This document shows, in pieces, positions 9,816-18,848 of a stretch of DNA of 64,000 nt. Position 1 is the stretch's first letter. Every line of letters begins with the position of its first letter. A program made the translations under genes and the position numbers. Below the pieces are notes generated by a model that searched no databases, had not been told where the DNA came from, and worked only from the letters and a program-made list of their open reading frames with translations. This stretch comes from Anaerostipes faecalis (lineage in GTDB: Bacteria; Bacillota; Clostridia; Lachnospirales; Lachnospiraceae): positions 1-64,000 of the forward strand of contig NZ_JABRXE010000010.1 in assembly GCF_018982945.1 (NCBI RefSeq), in the 5' to 3' direction.

Positions 9816-10489
9816 CGATATTTCTCCTTAATAATTGCTTCACTTGTCTGAACCGCATCGATATAATCAATATCATCCTTGGATGTAACGATCATTCCCA
9901 GGTGATCAACTGCATCTTTATCATATTCAATATATCCTCTGCGCAGTCGCGCAACCAGCATATGAAAAGGTTTGATCAGCTGCTCATGATCCATTCGCAG
10001 TCTCAGATATAAATTCAGACGCTCAACGTGACGACCGATTTTGATAACGCTGCGAATTTGGTCACTATCGATATAATCATCGATGCATGCCCAGAATGCC
10101 AATATATAATCCAGAACTTTCTGCAAGTCTACCATCATGACAGAACTTCCTTTGGAATTTTTCAGCTGATTCACAGCCAGTTCCATATAAGATAATGTTT
10201 CTGTTCCAAGGCTATGTCTAAGAACGATAGCATTATCATATGCATATTCCAAATTTGAAATGATGGAATCCGGATTTGTTTCATCAAAAACGTATTTTTG
10301 CGTAAAATCTTCTGCTGATTCGTAGCAGTTTGGTATTGTGAAATTGTTACAATATGTAATATAATATCCCGGATCTTCAATCATCCGGTCATTTCCTTCA
10401 AAATACTGACGAATGGTTGTATAAACACGTTCTGTATAACGTCCAAGCCAGTATATGTGATTCATTTCAACTACTGAGATAATATCCAT
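9803..10489 (-). CDS. Alpha-E domain protein (DUF403)
   Basis: 228 residues, all-helical. It has the two paired signatures of the family: YWLGRYTERV near the N-terminus and GRHVERLNLYLRLR near residue 165, plus RHSLGTETLSYMELA in between. The biochemical role of alpha-E proteins is not established; they nearly always accompany the circularly permuted ATP-grasp enzyme and may be its partner or peptide carrier. The start overlaps the end of the ATP-grasp gene by 19 bp, which implies translational coupling. Confidence 0.88.
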   Translation of the reverse strand: MDIISVVEMNHIYWLGRYTERVYTTIRQYFEGNDRMIEDPGYYITYCNNFTIPNCYESAEDFTQKYVFDETNPDSIISNLEYAYDNAIVLRHSLGTETLSYMELAVNQLKNSKGSSVMMVDLQKVLDYILAFWACIDDYIDSDQIRSVIKIGRHVERLNLYLRLRMDHEQLIKPFHMLVARLRRGYIEYDKDAVDHLGMIVTSKDDIDYIDAVQTSEAIIKEKYRCII

Positions 10490-11784
10490 GTATCTTTAAA
10501 ACCTCCTCCCTGAGATGAGTTAACAACAAAAGAATCTGGATCTCTGGTATAACGTGTCAATCCGCTCTTCCATACTTTTGTTTCTTTTCCTGATAACACA
10601 AAAACACGTAAATCTGCTTTTCTTTCAACAATGGAATCGCCATCAACGATTTCCATATCCTGAAAATCAATAACTTCCTGTGCAATGAAACGTCTGGATT
10701 CAGATTTAATCTTTTCTTTCATGGTAACAGCTTCTTCCGGAGTTAATTTATTACCAAAAACAACTCCGTATCCACCAGCTTCTGCAACATCTTTAATAAC
10801 AAGATTTTCAAAATTTTTCAAGACATAATCCCGATCTTCTTCAAAAAATGGAAGATATGTAGGTGCGTTATGAAGAATTGGTGTTTCCTTCAAATAGTAT
10901 TCTATCATTTTTGGTACAAAATAGTAAATACCTTTATCATCAGCAATTCCATTTCCAGGAGCATTGATTAAAGCAACGTTTCCTTTGCGATATACATCCA
11001 TGATATGAGGTATACCAATCAGTGAGTCTTCACGGAATGTCATTGGATCCAGGAAATCATCGGATATACGACGATAAATCGCTCCAACCTTTTGTTTTAC
11101 ACCGCTGTATGTTTTATAGTAAAGATAGTCACCCTGTACTTCCAGATCATTTGGAAAAGCCAGAACAGATCCGGTTTTTTCTGCCAGCAGAGAGTGTTCA
11201 AAAAACGCAGCATTGTATCTTCCAGGTGTAAATACAACATTAACACCTCCGGTATTTACATCATCCATGACTTTACGAAGCAGAGAACCATAATTTCGAT
11301 TATCTTCTACAGCGTTTTCACGAAATGTATTCGGGCTTGCCTTTCTGCATAAGTTTCTGGCAATCATTGGATAAGAAGCTCCTGATGGAACTCTTAGATT
11401 ATCTTCTAATACATACCAGATACCATTCTTTCCTTTTACAAGATCAATTCCTGCAATATGAGCAAAAATATTTTCAGGAGGAACGATTCCCTGACATTCT
11501 GCCAAAAAACCAGGAGAAGCAAAAATAAATTCTTCCGGTACTACACCATCTTTTACAATTTTTTGTTCTGTGTAGATATCAAGCAGAAAGCAATTTAATG
11601 CATTTACTCTTTGTATCAGTCCTTTTTCCAGTTCTAGAAATTCTTCATGTTCAATTACTCTTGGAATAGGATCAAAAGGAAATAGCTGCTCATGAAATTC
11701 ATTGTTTTTATAGATGCCGAATTTCACGCCATATCGTGCAAGCAGCTGATTTATTTCATCTTTAAATTGAACCAGTTTGTCCAT
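10471..11784 (-). CDS. Circularly permuted ATP-grasp ligase
   Basis: 437 residues, first gene of the operon, with AAAAAAGGAGG before its ATG. Family blocks are clear: WYVLEDNLRVPSGASY, VVFTPGRYNAAFFEHSL, IYRRISDDFLDP, LINAPGNGIADDKGIYYFVP and VIKDVAEAGGYGVVFG (nucleotide and metal binding). These enzymes are predicted to use ATP to form an amide bond between a carboxylate and an amine or amino acid. With alpha-E, a cysteine peptidase and two deacylases in the same transcript, a build-and-trim pathway for a small peptide-like compound is plausible. The exact substrates cannot be read from the sequence. Confidence 0.88.
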   Translation of the reverse strand: MDKLVQFKDEINQLLARYGVKFGIYKNNEFHEQLFPFDPIPRVIEHEEFLELEKGLIQRVNALNCFLLDIYTEQKIVKDGVVPEEFIFASPGFLAECQGIVPPENIFAHIAGIDLVKGKNGIWYVLEDNLRVPSGASYPMIARNLCRKASPNTFRENAVEDNRNYGSLLRKVMDDVNTGGVNVVFTPGRYNAAFFEHSLLAEKTGSVLAFPNDLEVQGDYLYYKTYSGVKQKVGAIYRRISDDFLDPMTFREDSLIGIPHIMDVYRKGNVALINAPGNGIADDKGIYYFVPKMIEYYLKETPILHNAPTYLPFFEEDRDYVLKNFENLVIKDVAEAGGYGVVFGNKLTPEEAVTMKEKIKSESRRFIAQEVIDFQDMEIVDGDSIVERKADLRVFVLSGKETKVWKSGLTRYTRDPDSFVVNSSQGGGFKDTWILSQ

Positions 11785-11850
11785 ATATCTGCCTCCTTTT
11801 TTGTAATTAGCAAAGACTTTTACACTTTAGCGTAACAACGTCTTTTTTAT

Positions 11851-11889
11851 AATAAAAAAGACGCTCTGTTAGATTAACAGAACGTCTTT
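11851..11889 (-). terminator. Terminator after the flavin/rubredoxin gene
   Basis: On the minus strand AAAGACG...TAACAGA...CGTCTTTTTTATT forms a long stem with a T-rich tail, separating the rubredoxin gene from the ATP-grasp operon. The same AAAGACG/CGTCTTT arms recur in the ATP-grasp leader just downstream (11810-11850), so an alternative leader fold is possible. Confidence 0.75.
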
Positions 11890-11929
11890 GCTTTGTTTGA
11901 ATATATAATAAATTATCTGATTTTAAATG

Positions 11930-12538
11930 TCAAGATATCTTTTCAAAATCCTCAGCTCCATGTTTGCAGATAGGACATATGAAATCTGCCGGAAGTTCTT
12001 CTCCCTCATATACATAACCACAGATTTTACATCTCCATCCTGTCTTTTTGGTTTTTTCCGGTTTTGGCTTGATATTCTTATGATAATATGCATAAGTTAC
12101 AGATTCTGTATCATTAAGAACATCACCATCTGTCACATCAGCAAGAAATAGTGTGTGACTTCCCATATCGATGGAATGGAATACTTTGGCACATAAATAT
12201 GCATTAGCACCTTTTGTCAGATATATAATACCGTTATCAGCACGCTGATAATCATCAAATTTTTCCAGTTTATCTACATCTCTTCCACTTTGGAATCCAA
12301 AATGTTTAAATGTATCAAACGTGGCTTCTTCTGATAAAATTGAAACGTTAAAAGTTCCGGTTTCCATGATCATATCATGGGTAAAGTTTCCTTTGTTAAC
12401 TGCTACAAGAATACGGTTAGGAGATGTGGTCACCTGCTGCACTGTATTTACAATACAGCCATTATCCTTTTCTCCATTTTTCGCGGAAAGAACAAACAGA
12501 CCATAACTTAATTTGTACATAGCATTTTTATTTTTCAT
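11930..12538 (-). CDS. High-molecular-weight rubredoxin (flavin reductase domain plus rubredoxin)
   Basis: 202 residues from ATG 12538, preceded by AAGGAGGAAGTT. Residues 1-150 are an FMN-binding flavin-reductase-like domain (KLSYGLFVLSA, TSPNRILVAVNK). Residues 168-202 are a rubredoxin with the iron ligands Cys170, Cys173, Cys188 and Cys191. Proteins of this type pass electrons from NAD(P)H to flavodiiron proteins that remove oxygen or nitric oxide in strict anaerobes. No flavodiiron protein is encoded nearby. It is a single-gene transcript, divergent from the recombinase. Confidence 0.88.
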   Translation of the reverse strand: MKNKNAMYKLSYGLFVLSAKNGEKDNGCIVNTVQQVTTSPNRILVAVNKGNFTHDMIMETGTFNVSILSEEATFDTFKHFGFQSGRDVDKLEKFDDYQRADNGIIYLTKGANAYLCAKVFHSIDMGSHTLFLADVTDGDVLNDTESVTYAYYHKNIKPKPEKTKKTGWRCKICGYVYEGEELPADFICPICKHGAEDFEKIS

Positions 12539-12717
12539 AACTTCCTCCTTCTGCATATTTGTATATGCTAAATAATAAGTAATTGAAAAGGTTTGGATTT
12601 TCACTGATACAACTGATCTTCTTTCTCTTATTATAATACAATTTGATGATTTGTTCTATCATTCTTTATGTTATACTATGATAAAAAGAAAAAACGAAAG
12701 ACTGGAGGAATCATATA

Positions 12718-13782
12718 ATGAAGCCTTTAACATACTACGATGATCTAACTGCAAAACAGACCATAAAATTAAGAGAATTGATCAAAACATTACCACCATT
12801 TGCAAAAGAATTTTTTCGGGCTATTGATTCCACTACACAGGTTCGTACGCGGATTGCATATGCCTATGATCTGAGAGTTTTCTTTCATTTTTTAATGGAT
12901 GAAAATCCGGTTTATAAAAATTATAAGATAACTGACTTTAAAGTCTCTGATCTGGATCGTATAGAATCTGTGGATCTGGAAGAATATATGGAGTATTTAA
13001 AAGTATATGAAAATGATGATAAGCATATGCAGAATACCGAACAGGGTGTATTTCGTAAAATGTCCGCTCTCCGTTCCTTTTATGCCTATTTTTACAAGCG
13101 TCAGCTGATTGAAAAAAATCCAACTTTACTGATCGATATGCCTAAGATCCGTGAAAAAGAGATCATCCGTCTGGAGGCAGATGAAGTTGCTTCCCTTCTG
13201 GACTTTGTTGAACACGGGGGTGACCATCTGACCGGTCAGAAAAAAGCTTATTATGAAAAAACAAAAGAAAGAGATCTTGCCATTATCACATTACTGTTAG
13301 GTACCGGTATCCGTGTATCGGAATTAGTTGGTCTGAACCTGGATGATATTGATTTTCGAAACAATGGGTTACATCTGATCCGAAAAGGACGTAAAGAAAT
13401 GACCGTTTATTTTGGTAATGAAGTTGCAGATGCACTAGAGCAATATATCGAAGGTAGCAGGAGTCACATCATTCCAAAAGAAGGACATGAAGATGCACTG
13501 TTTTATTCCATGCAAAGAAAAAGGATTGGTGTACAGGCAGTCCAGAATCTGGTTAAAAAGTACGCAAAAGAAGTAACTCCATTAAAGAAGATCACTCCTC
13601 ATAAACTTCGCAGTACTTATGGTACGGCTCTTTATCAGGAAACAGATGATATTTATCTGGTTGCAGAGGTTTTAGGTCACTCTGATGTCAATACTACAAG
13701 AAAACATTACGCAGCCATGTCTGATACAAGACGTCGTCAGGCAGCAGGAAAAGTTGTTTTAAGAGAAAAGAAAGAAATCTAA
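12718..13782 (+). CDS. Tyrosine recombinase, XerS/XerC-like
   Basis: 354 residues. The N-terminal SAM-like DNA-binding domain spans about 1-130. All catalytic residues are present: Arg199 (GIRVSEL), Lys223, His295 and Arg298 (TPHKLRST), His321 (LGHSD) and nucleophile Tyr331 (RKHYAAM). The insert before the catalytic domain (KKAYYEKTKERDLAI) and the length resemble streptococcal XerS, which resolves chromosome dimers alone at a dif site. It is not flanked by attachment sites or phage genes, which favours a housekeeping role. GGAGGAATCATATA precedes the ATG. Confidence 0.85.
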   Translation: MKPLTYYDDLTAKQTIKLRELIKTLPPFAKEFFRAIDSTTQVRTRIAYAYDLRVFFHFLMDENPVYKNYKITDFKVSDLDRIESVDLEEYMEYLKVYENDDKHMQNTEQGVFRKMSALRSFYAYFYKRQLIEKNPTLLIDMPKIREKEIIRLEADEVASLLDFVEHGGDHLTGQKKAYYEKTKERDLAIITLLLGTGIRVSELVGLNLDDIDFRNNGLHLIRKGRKEMTVYFGNEVADALEQYIEGSRSHIIPKEGHEDALFYSMQRKRIGVQAVQNLVKKYAKEVTPLKKITPHKLRSTYGTALYQETDDIYLVAEVLGHSDVNTTRKHYAAMSDTRRRQAAGKVVLREKKEI

Positions 13783-13810
13783 CATAAGACTTCTTTCTTT
13801 TCTTATTTTC
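13766..13810. terminator. Two-way terminator between the recombinase and copA
   Basis: AAAAGAAAGAA near the recombinase stop pairs with TTCTTTCTTTT (13791-13801), followed on the plus strand by a T-rich run. It lies between convergent genes and is AU-rich, so strength is uncertain. Confidence 0.5.
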
Positions 13811-13814
13811 TTTT

Positions 13815-14024
13815 TTATTGTACCGCAAGAACTTTGTAACCCTGCTCCTCAACGGTTTCTTTCAGTACTTCATTGGTAATCTCTTTATTTAAAGTTAAAA
13901 CGGCAGTTCCGTTTTTATGGCTTACGACTGCTTCTTCTACTTCTGGAAGAGATTCTAATACTTTTTTTACTGTGGCTTCACAGTGTGGACACATCATTCC
14001 TTCAATGTTCATTGTTTTTTTCAT
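13815..14024 (-). other. Possible internal start producing a free CopZ-like chaperone
   Basis: Inside copA an ATG at 14024 is preceded by a strong ribosome site (AAAAAGGAGAAAACATTT), and translation from it would give a 69-residue HMA protein with GMMCPHC, the size of CopZ. The reading frame is continuous with CopA, so the cell could make both the fusion and the free domain. The signal is seen in sequence; its use is inferred. Confidence 0.45.
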
Positions 14025-16340
14025 AAATGTTTTCTCCTTTTTTGTTATTTTTTTGTTATTCTTTATTTTTTTATCTTTATGGGCATCATATAATCTGAAT
14101 AAATTTAAGCGCAGAGCATTGGATACCACACAAAAACTTGATAAACTCATGGCAGCGGCTGCAAACATTGGATTTAATTTCCATCCAAAAAGTGGAATCC
14201 ACACACCTGCTGCCAAAGGAATACCCATCACATTATAGAAAAATGCCCAGAATAGATTTTCATGGATATTTCGAAGAGATGCACGGCTTAAACGAATGGC
14301 AGCAGGAACATCTCTCAATTCATTTTTCATTAATACAATATCTGCTGCGTCAATGGCGATATCTGTACCAGCCCCAATTGCAATTCCAATATCTGCACGG
14401 GTAAGTGCCGGTGCATCATTGATTCCATCTCCTACCATTGCAGTTTTTCCTTCTTTTTGCAGGGATTTTATGACACTTTCTTTTCCATCCGGTAAAACGC
14501 CTGCTATGACATGATTCACGCCGACTTGAGAACCGATGGCTTTTGCAGTTCTTTCATTATCTCCGGTAAGCATAACAACACGAATTCCCATATTCTGAAG
14601 TTCAGCGATTGCCTGAGGACTATCTTCTTTGATTACATCTGCAACGGCAATAATACCAGCCAGTTGTTCACCTTTCATAAATAATAATGGCGTTTTTCCT
14701 AATTCAGCCAGCTTATATGCTGTTTGCCTTATAGAATCTTCTATATGGATTTTCTCTGAAATGAATTTAAGGCTTCCACCCAATAAGATTTCGTTTTCCG
14801 ATACAGCAGATAACCCATGACCTGGCAAAGCTTTAAAATCTGTCACTTCTTTGGCAGACAACTGAAGAACATCTGCTTCTTTTATGATCGCTTTTGCAAG
14901 AGGATGCTCACTTTTCTTTTCCAGAGCCAATGCAGTTTCCAGTAAAGTTTTTTCTGTAAAACCATCTGCCGGTAGAATATCGGTTACTTTAGGTTCACCA
15001 CTTGTTATGGTTCCTGTTTTATCCAAAGCAACAATCTGAACTTTTCCGGCTTCTTCCAGGGATACAGCAGTTTTAAAAAGAATACCATTTTTAGCTCCAA
15101 CACCATTTCCCACCATGATCGCTACCGGTGTTGCCAATCCAAGAGCACAAGGACAGCTGATCACAAGGACAGAAATTCCTCTTGCAAGCGCATAGCCAAA
15201 GGATTGCCCGGTAAGCATCCATATGATTATCGTTATCAATGCAATAGCAATAACTGCTGGTACAAATACTCCGGAAACTTTATCTGCGATCTTAGCAATT
15301 GGTGCTTTGGTAGCGGCAGCATCACTGACCATTTTGATAATCTGTGACAAAGTGGTATCTTCTCCAACCCTGGTTGCCTCACAATGAATATAACCAGATT
15401 GATTTACCGTAGCTGCAGATACTAAATCTCCCTCTTGTTTATCCACCGGAAGGCTTTCTCCTGTTAAAGCAGCTTCATCTACCGCTGTAGTTCCTTTCAT
15501 GATGACTCCGTCCACCGGAATATTCTCACCAGGACGGACAACAAAAATATCCCCTTTTTTAACCTGTTCAACAGGAACCGTCATTTCTTTATTGTTTTTT
15601 ATAATAACAGCTGTTTTTGGCGCAAGCTGCATTAAGCCTTTCAACGCATCCGTTGTCTTACCCTTTGAACGTGCTTCCAGCATTTTCCCTACAGTGATCA
15701 ATGTCAGGATCATAGCTGCAGATTCAAAATAAAACTCGTGCATGTAATGCATGACACCAGTCATATCTCCCTTGACCTGGGCATCTGTCATAGCAAATAA
15801 TGCATAGGTGCTGTAAATAAACGAAGCTGCAGATCCAAGGGCAACCAGTGTATCCATATTTGGTGCCAGGTGCCAAAGGCTTTTAAAGCCACTGATAAAA
15901 AATTTCTGATTAATCACCATGATAATTCCTGACAATAAAAGCTGTAATAAGCCCATGGCTATGTGATTTCCCTGAAGCCAGGAAGGAAGTGGCCATCCCC
16001 ACATCATATGTCCCATGGAAATATACATCAAAATGATCAAAAAGATCAGAGATGCCATCAGTCTTCTTTTTAACACAGGGGTTTCTTTATCGTCTAAAGA
16101 ATCATCATGTCTTGAGGCTGACTGTATGGAATCAGAATTCTTATCCTTAAGAGAAGCTCCATATCCAGCTTCCTCTACAGCCAGAATAATATCTTCTGGA
16201 GATGCATTCCCATCCACTCCCATAGAATTGGTCAGTAGACTTACAGAACATGATGTAACCCCTGGAACTTTAGAAACTGCTTTTTCCACCCGTGTACTAC
16301 AGGCAGCACAGCTCATACCGGTTACTGTATATTGTTTCAT
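13815..16340 (-). CDS. copA: Copper-exporting P1B-type ATPase with N- and C-terminal metal-binding domains
   Basis: 841 residues. The N-terminal HMA domain has GMSCAAC (Cys11, Cys14). The pump core shows the membrane CPC motif ([13 protein letters not shown]), phosphorylation site DKTGTIT, the SEHPLAKAI nucleotide-site motif and [10 protein letters not shown]. It pumps Cu(I) out of the cytoplasm using ATP. Unusually, a lysine-rich linker (about residues 750-772) joins a second HMA domain with GMMCPHC at the C-terminus, the kind of domain that normally forms the separate chaperone CopZ. The gene is downstream of csoR and should be induced by copper through the CsoR boxes at 16878-16922. Confidence 0.92.
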   Translation of the reverse strand: MKQYTVTGMSCAACSTRVEKAVSKVPGVTSCSVSLLTNSMGVDGNASPEDIILAVEEAGYGASLKDKNSDSIQSASRHDDSLDDKETPVLKRRLMASLIFLIILMYISMGHMMWGWPLPSWLQGNHIAMGLLQLLLSGIIMVINQKFFISGFKSLWHLAPNMDTLVALGSAASFIYSTYALFAMTDAQVKGDMTGVMHYMHEFYFESAAMILTLITVGKMLEARSKGKTTDALKGLMQLAPKTAVIIKNNKEMTVPVEQVKKGDIFVVRPGENIPVDGVIMKGTTAVDEAALTGESLPVDKQEGDLVSAATVNQSGYIHCEATRVGEDTTLSQIIKMVSDAAATKAPIAKIADKVSGVFVPAVIAIALITIIIWMLTGQSFGYALARGISVLVISCPCALGLATPVAIMVGNGVGAKNGILFKTAVSLEEAGKVQIVALDKTGTITSGEPKVTDILPADGFTEKTLLETALALEKKSEHPLAKAIIKEADVLQLSAKEVTDFKALPGHGLSAVSENEILLGGSLKFISEKIHIEDSIRQTAYKLAELGKTPLLFMKGEQLAGIIAVADVIKEDSPQAIAELQNMGIRVVMLTGDNERTAKAIGSQVGVNHVIAGVLPDGKESVIKSLQKEGKTAMVGDGINDAPALTRADIGIAIGAGTDIAIDAADIVLMKNELRDVPAAIRLSRASLRNIHENLFWAFFYNVMGIPLAAGVWIPLFGWKLNPMFAAAAMSLSSFCVVSNALRLNLFRLYDAHKDKKIKNNKKITKKEKTFMKKTMNIEGMMCPHCEATVKKVLESLPEVEEAVVSHKNGTAVLTLNKEITNEVLKETVEEQGYKVLAVQ

Positions 16341-16370
16341 TTCTACTTAAACTCCTTCTGTAAAATCATA

Positions 16371-16679
16371 CTATTTCATTAATTTTTTTAGTATATCCAA
16401 AAGTTCATCAATTATTTCGTCATTACCTTCTCTGATTTTATCAGCAACACAGGAACGAATATGACGTGCTAATAATTCTTTGTTAAAACCATTCATTGCA
16501 GCAGTTACGGCAGCAGATTGTGTCAGTATATCTGTACAATAAGCATCACGCTCAATCATTTTCTTAATTCCTCGAATCTGACCTTCGATTCGATTCAGGC
16601 GATGAATCAGTTTTTTCTGCTCCTCCTCAGAACGCTGGGTTGATTTTAAACAACATGAATTCTCAAATTTTTCTTCCAT
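16371..16679 (-). CDS. csoR: CsoR-type copper-sensing repressor
   Basis: 102 residues, DUF156/CsoR family: a short all-helical repressor that leaves DNA when Cu(I) binds. The Cu ligands are present as Cys48, His73 and Cys77 (DAYCTDIL ... ARHIRSCV), matching the Cys-His-Cys set of CsoR rather than nickel sensors. It precedes copA with a 30-bp gap. Its promoter carries two CsoR-like boxes, so autorepression is likely. The 5' leader contains a copy of the 176-bp repeat. Confidence 0.9.
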   Translation of the reverse strand: MEEKFENSCCLKSTQRSEEEQKKLIHRLNRIEGQIRGIKKMIERDAYCTDILTQSAAVTAAMNGFNKELLARHIRSCVADKIREGNDEIIDELLDILKKLMK

Positions 16680-16705
16680 AAGACCCTATCACCTCCAAAC
16701 ACATT

Positions 16706-16881
16706 CAAGACTCGCTCCCGAGTCTTGGCGCGGAATTCGGGTCTGCATAGCAGACATACTTCCAATCCGAATTCCTGCGCATCCTCGCGGAGCGTATATC
16801 AGATGGGGATTGAAACCCGCCACTGATACATAATTGTTGCTCACCGCCTACAGAGGCGGGAGTCATCCCTCATCTGATATA
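16706..16881 (+). repeat. Dispersed structured repeat, copy A
   Basis: 176 bp, near-identical to copies at 44097-44273 (opposite strand) and 55179-55355. It starts with a 22-bp palindrome (CAAGACTCGC...GAGTCTTG), followed by GGAATTCGG/CCGAATTCC arms around GTCTGC/GCAGAC, then TATATCAGATG pairing with CATCTGATATA around further CCCGCC/GGCGGG arms. It is far more GC-rich than its surroundings and lies in the csoR-copA 5' leader, directly abutting the first CsoR box. It is probably a small non-autonomous mobile element; an RNA role is possible. Confidence 0.8.
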
Positions 16882-16922
16882 CCCCCTGCAGGTATATTTA
16901 TCTTATACCTGTGGGGGGTATA
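16878..16922. promoter_or_regulatory. Paired CsoR operator boxes
   Basis: Two 19-bp boxes, TATACCCCCTGCAGGTATA (16878-16896) and TATACCTGTGGGGGGTATA (16904-16922), are inverted copies of one another and resemble the G/C-tract pseudo-palindromes bound by CsoR. The second fills the spacer of the csoR promoter and the first covers the start-site region, so CsoR binding would block transcription. Confidence 0.7.
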
Positions 16923-16928
16923 TGTCAA
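16900..16928 (-). promoter_or_regulatory. csoR-copA promoter
   Basis: On the minus strand a perfect TTGACA (16923-16928) is followed after 17 bp by TAAGAT (16900-16905). The predicted start near 16893 places the whole repeat copy A in the 5' leader. Confidence 0.7.
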
Positions 16929-16958
16929 TAAGTATTTATTGATTTTTTTCAATTCCTT

Positions 16959-17735
16959 TTATCCCAATGCCACATCTAAGATCATCATAAGTACAAATCC
17001 TGCTGCAAAAAATACAGTACCTATGTTTGAATGTTTTCCTTCTGACATTTCTGGTATTAATTCTTCAACTACAACATACATCATGGCTCCTGCTGCAAAA
17101 CTAAGAAGATATGGAAGCAATGGAATAATGAATTTTGATGCAGCAATCGTAACCAGTGCTGCAACTGGTTCTACCGCACCGGATAAAGCCCCATATAAAA
17201 AAGCTTTTGTCCGGCTTAACCCGTTTGCTTTCAAAGGCATGGAAACAATAGCACCTTCCGGGAAATTCTGTATTGCGATTCCAATGGATAATGCAAGAGC
17301 TCCCAATAGAGATATAGGAGCATTCTCTGTTTGCAATCCTGCATATACCACTCCAACTGCCATTCCTTCAGGAATATTATGCAGTGTGACTGCAAAAAGC
17401 ATCATCATATTTTTGGGAAGGTTTGTCTTAGGTCCTTCTATATCATCACTATTCATATGAATATGAGGTATGATATGATCTAAAAAAAGCAGAAACAAAA
17501 TTCCAATCCAGAATCCAGTTCCGGCAGGAAGAAAAGACCATTTTCCCATATGTTGAGATTGATCCATTGCCGGGATCAAAAGACTCCATATAGATGCAGC
17601 TACCATTACCCCTGCTGCAAAACCAGTCAATGCTTTCTGTACTTTAAAATGTAAGGTTCCTTTCATAAAAAGAACACATGCTGCACCAAGAATTGTTCCC
17701 AGAAAAGGAAGCATAATTCCGTAAAAAGTATTCAT
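16959..17735 (-). CDS. ZIP-family divalent metal transporter
   Basis: 258 residues from ATG 17735 (TTGGAG 8 nt upstream); a TTG-started longer form is less likely. About eight membrane segments are visible. The histidine-containing motifs of ZIP helices IV and V are present: TLHNIPEGMAVGV and AIQNFPEGAIVSMPL. It imports zinc or related metals. It lies just upstream of the copper operon on the same strand; no strong terminator separates them, so some read-through into csoR is possible. Confidence 0.88.
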   Translation of the reverse strand: MNTFYGIMLPFLGTILGAACVLFMKGTLHFKVQKALTGFAAGVMVAASIWSLLIPAMDQSQHMGKWSFLPAGTGFWIGILFLLFLDHIIPHIHMNSDDIEGPKTNLPKNMMMLFAVTLHNIPEGMAVGVVYAGLQTENAPISLLGALALSIGIAIQNFPEGAIVSMPLKANGLSRTKAFLYGALSGAVEPVAALVTIAASKFIIPLLPYLLSFAAGAMMYVVVEELIPEMSEGKHSNIGTVFFAAGFVLMMILDVALG

Positions 17736-17822
17736 ATCAGACTCCAATCTTATTTATAATATCTGCTATAATTATATGGTAGGTTGTTTCAAAATACAAG
17801 CAGCCGGGATTCTTTGTTTATT

Positions 17823-17873
17823 AAAAAGAGAAAAAGGCTGTTACACTGAATTATAAAATCAGTGCAACAGCCT
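17823..17873 (-). terminator. Terminator after the 53-codon gene
   Basis: Arms AGGCTGTTGCACTGA and TCAGTGTAACAGCCT on the minus strand form a long stem, followed by TTTTTCTCTTTTT. Confidence 0.85.
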
Positions 17874-17898
17874 CTCTATGACGTACTATAATATCAAT

Positions 17899-18060
17899 TT
17901 AGAATAAAAGATGATATAGAACAGATACTATAAAAATAACCAGTACGACCAGGCCAAAATAGGTCATTGATTTTCCATAACCCTGCCAGTCTTTTTGAAG
18001 TTCCTTTGTCTTATCAGGATCAATGATTTTCTTATTATTTGAATTTCCCGTATGACTCAT
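17899..18060 (-). CDS. Small single-pass membrane protein, 53 residues
   Basis: Not a recognised family. ATG 18060 is preceded by GAGGAGAAGTATATT, a good ribosome site. The first ~32 residues are polar and charged (MSHTGNSNNKKIIDPDKTKE), followed by one hydrophobic helix (FGLVVLVIFIVSVLYHLLF) ending at the stop. A strong terminator follows directly. Together these argue for a real small protein. It is about 50 bp downstream of the cytidylate-kinase-like gene on the same strand and may share its transcript. Confidence 0.7.
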   Translation of the reverse strand: MSHTGNSNNKKIIDPDKTKELQKDWQGYGKSMTYFGLVVLVIFIVSVLYHLLF

Positions 18061-18113
18061 AATATACTTCTCCTCATACCCTGATCCTACATCAGTCGCT
18101 CTAAATTATTCAA

Positions 18114-18737
18114 TTATTCGGATTCTTTCATCTTGATAACCTGTTTTATAAGTTCTACTGCTCCATCAATACCAAGATAGCTACTATCTAAACATAAATC
18201 ATAAGATTTTGCATCTCCCCATTTATTAGAACTGTAGTAATTATAGTAACTGGATCGCTGTTTATCTTTCTTTAACAGTGCTTCCTTGCTTTTTCCAGAT
18301 GGAATCTCATATACTTCCTCAATTCGTTTGATTCTATCTTCAAATGGTGCATGAATATATACGCTCAGACAATTATCGAAATCCTCTAATGCATAATCAG
18401 CACATCGACCTACAAATACACATGGTCCTTTTGAAGCAATATCTTTGATCGTATCAAAGGCTGCGAGAAATACTTTATGATTCAATGGCAAATCAAAAGA
18501 ATTAGAGTTATATCCTAGTGAGTATGGATCCATAACCAAAGAATATAAAAAACTTGTTGTTGGTTTTTCATCAAAACTCTCAAAAATCTCTTCGCATATA
18601 CCACTTTCCTTTGCTGCTACTTTAATTAACTCACCATCATAAAATGGAATTCCCAGTTCTTCAGCCAGTTTTTGTCCGATCAAATGACCTCCACTTCCAT
18701 ATTGTCTTTCAATGGTAATAATTGTTTTTGTGCTCAT
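18114..18737 (-). CDS. Cytidylate kinase-like protein (AAA-type P-loop kinase)
   Basis: 207 residues from ATG 18737 (GGGAG upstream). The P-loop-like segment is TIERQYGSGGHLIGQKLA, followed by the family pattern GIPFYDGELI and a lid-region Arg-rich stretch (KKDKQRSSYYNYYS). It belongs to the broad cytidylate-kinase-like group common in Clostridia, distinct from the housekeeping Cmk. The phosphate acceptor is unknown. No regulator or pathway genes are adjacent. Confidence 0.8.
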   Translation of the reverse strand: MSTKTIITIERQYGSGGHLIGQKLAEELGIPFYDGELIKVAAKESGICEEIFESFDEKPTTSFLYSLVMDPYSLGYNSNSFDLPLNHKVFLAAFDTIKDIASKGPCVFVGRCADYALEDFDNCLSVYIHAPFEDRIKRIEEVYEIPSGKSKEALLKKDKQRSSYYNYYSSNKWGDAKSYDLCLDSSYLGIDGAVELIKQVIKMKESE

Positions 18738-18848
18738 ATTAATCGCTCCCTTCCCCAAAAAGGGTAAAATCAAGTCATTACTTCTTGTGTATATTATACA
18801 TTATTCTCTGAAATAGCACAACCAAAATGGTCAATTTCAACAATTGTT

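Noticed and set aside
12718-13782. The tyrosine recombinase as the integrase of a mobile island
   Set aside because: No direct-repeat attachment sites, tRNA target or phage/conjugation genes are near, and it resembles XerS-type dimer resolvases.
16800-16815. GGGATTGAAAC within the repeats resembles the end of some CRISPR repeats
   Set aside because: There is one per element, no regularly spaced array or spacers, and no cas genes.
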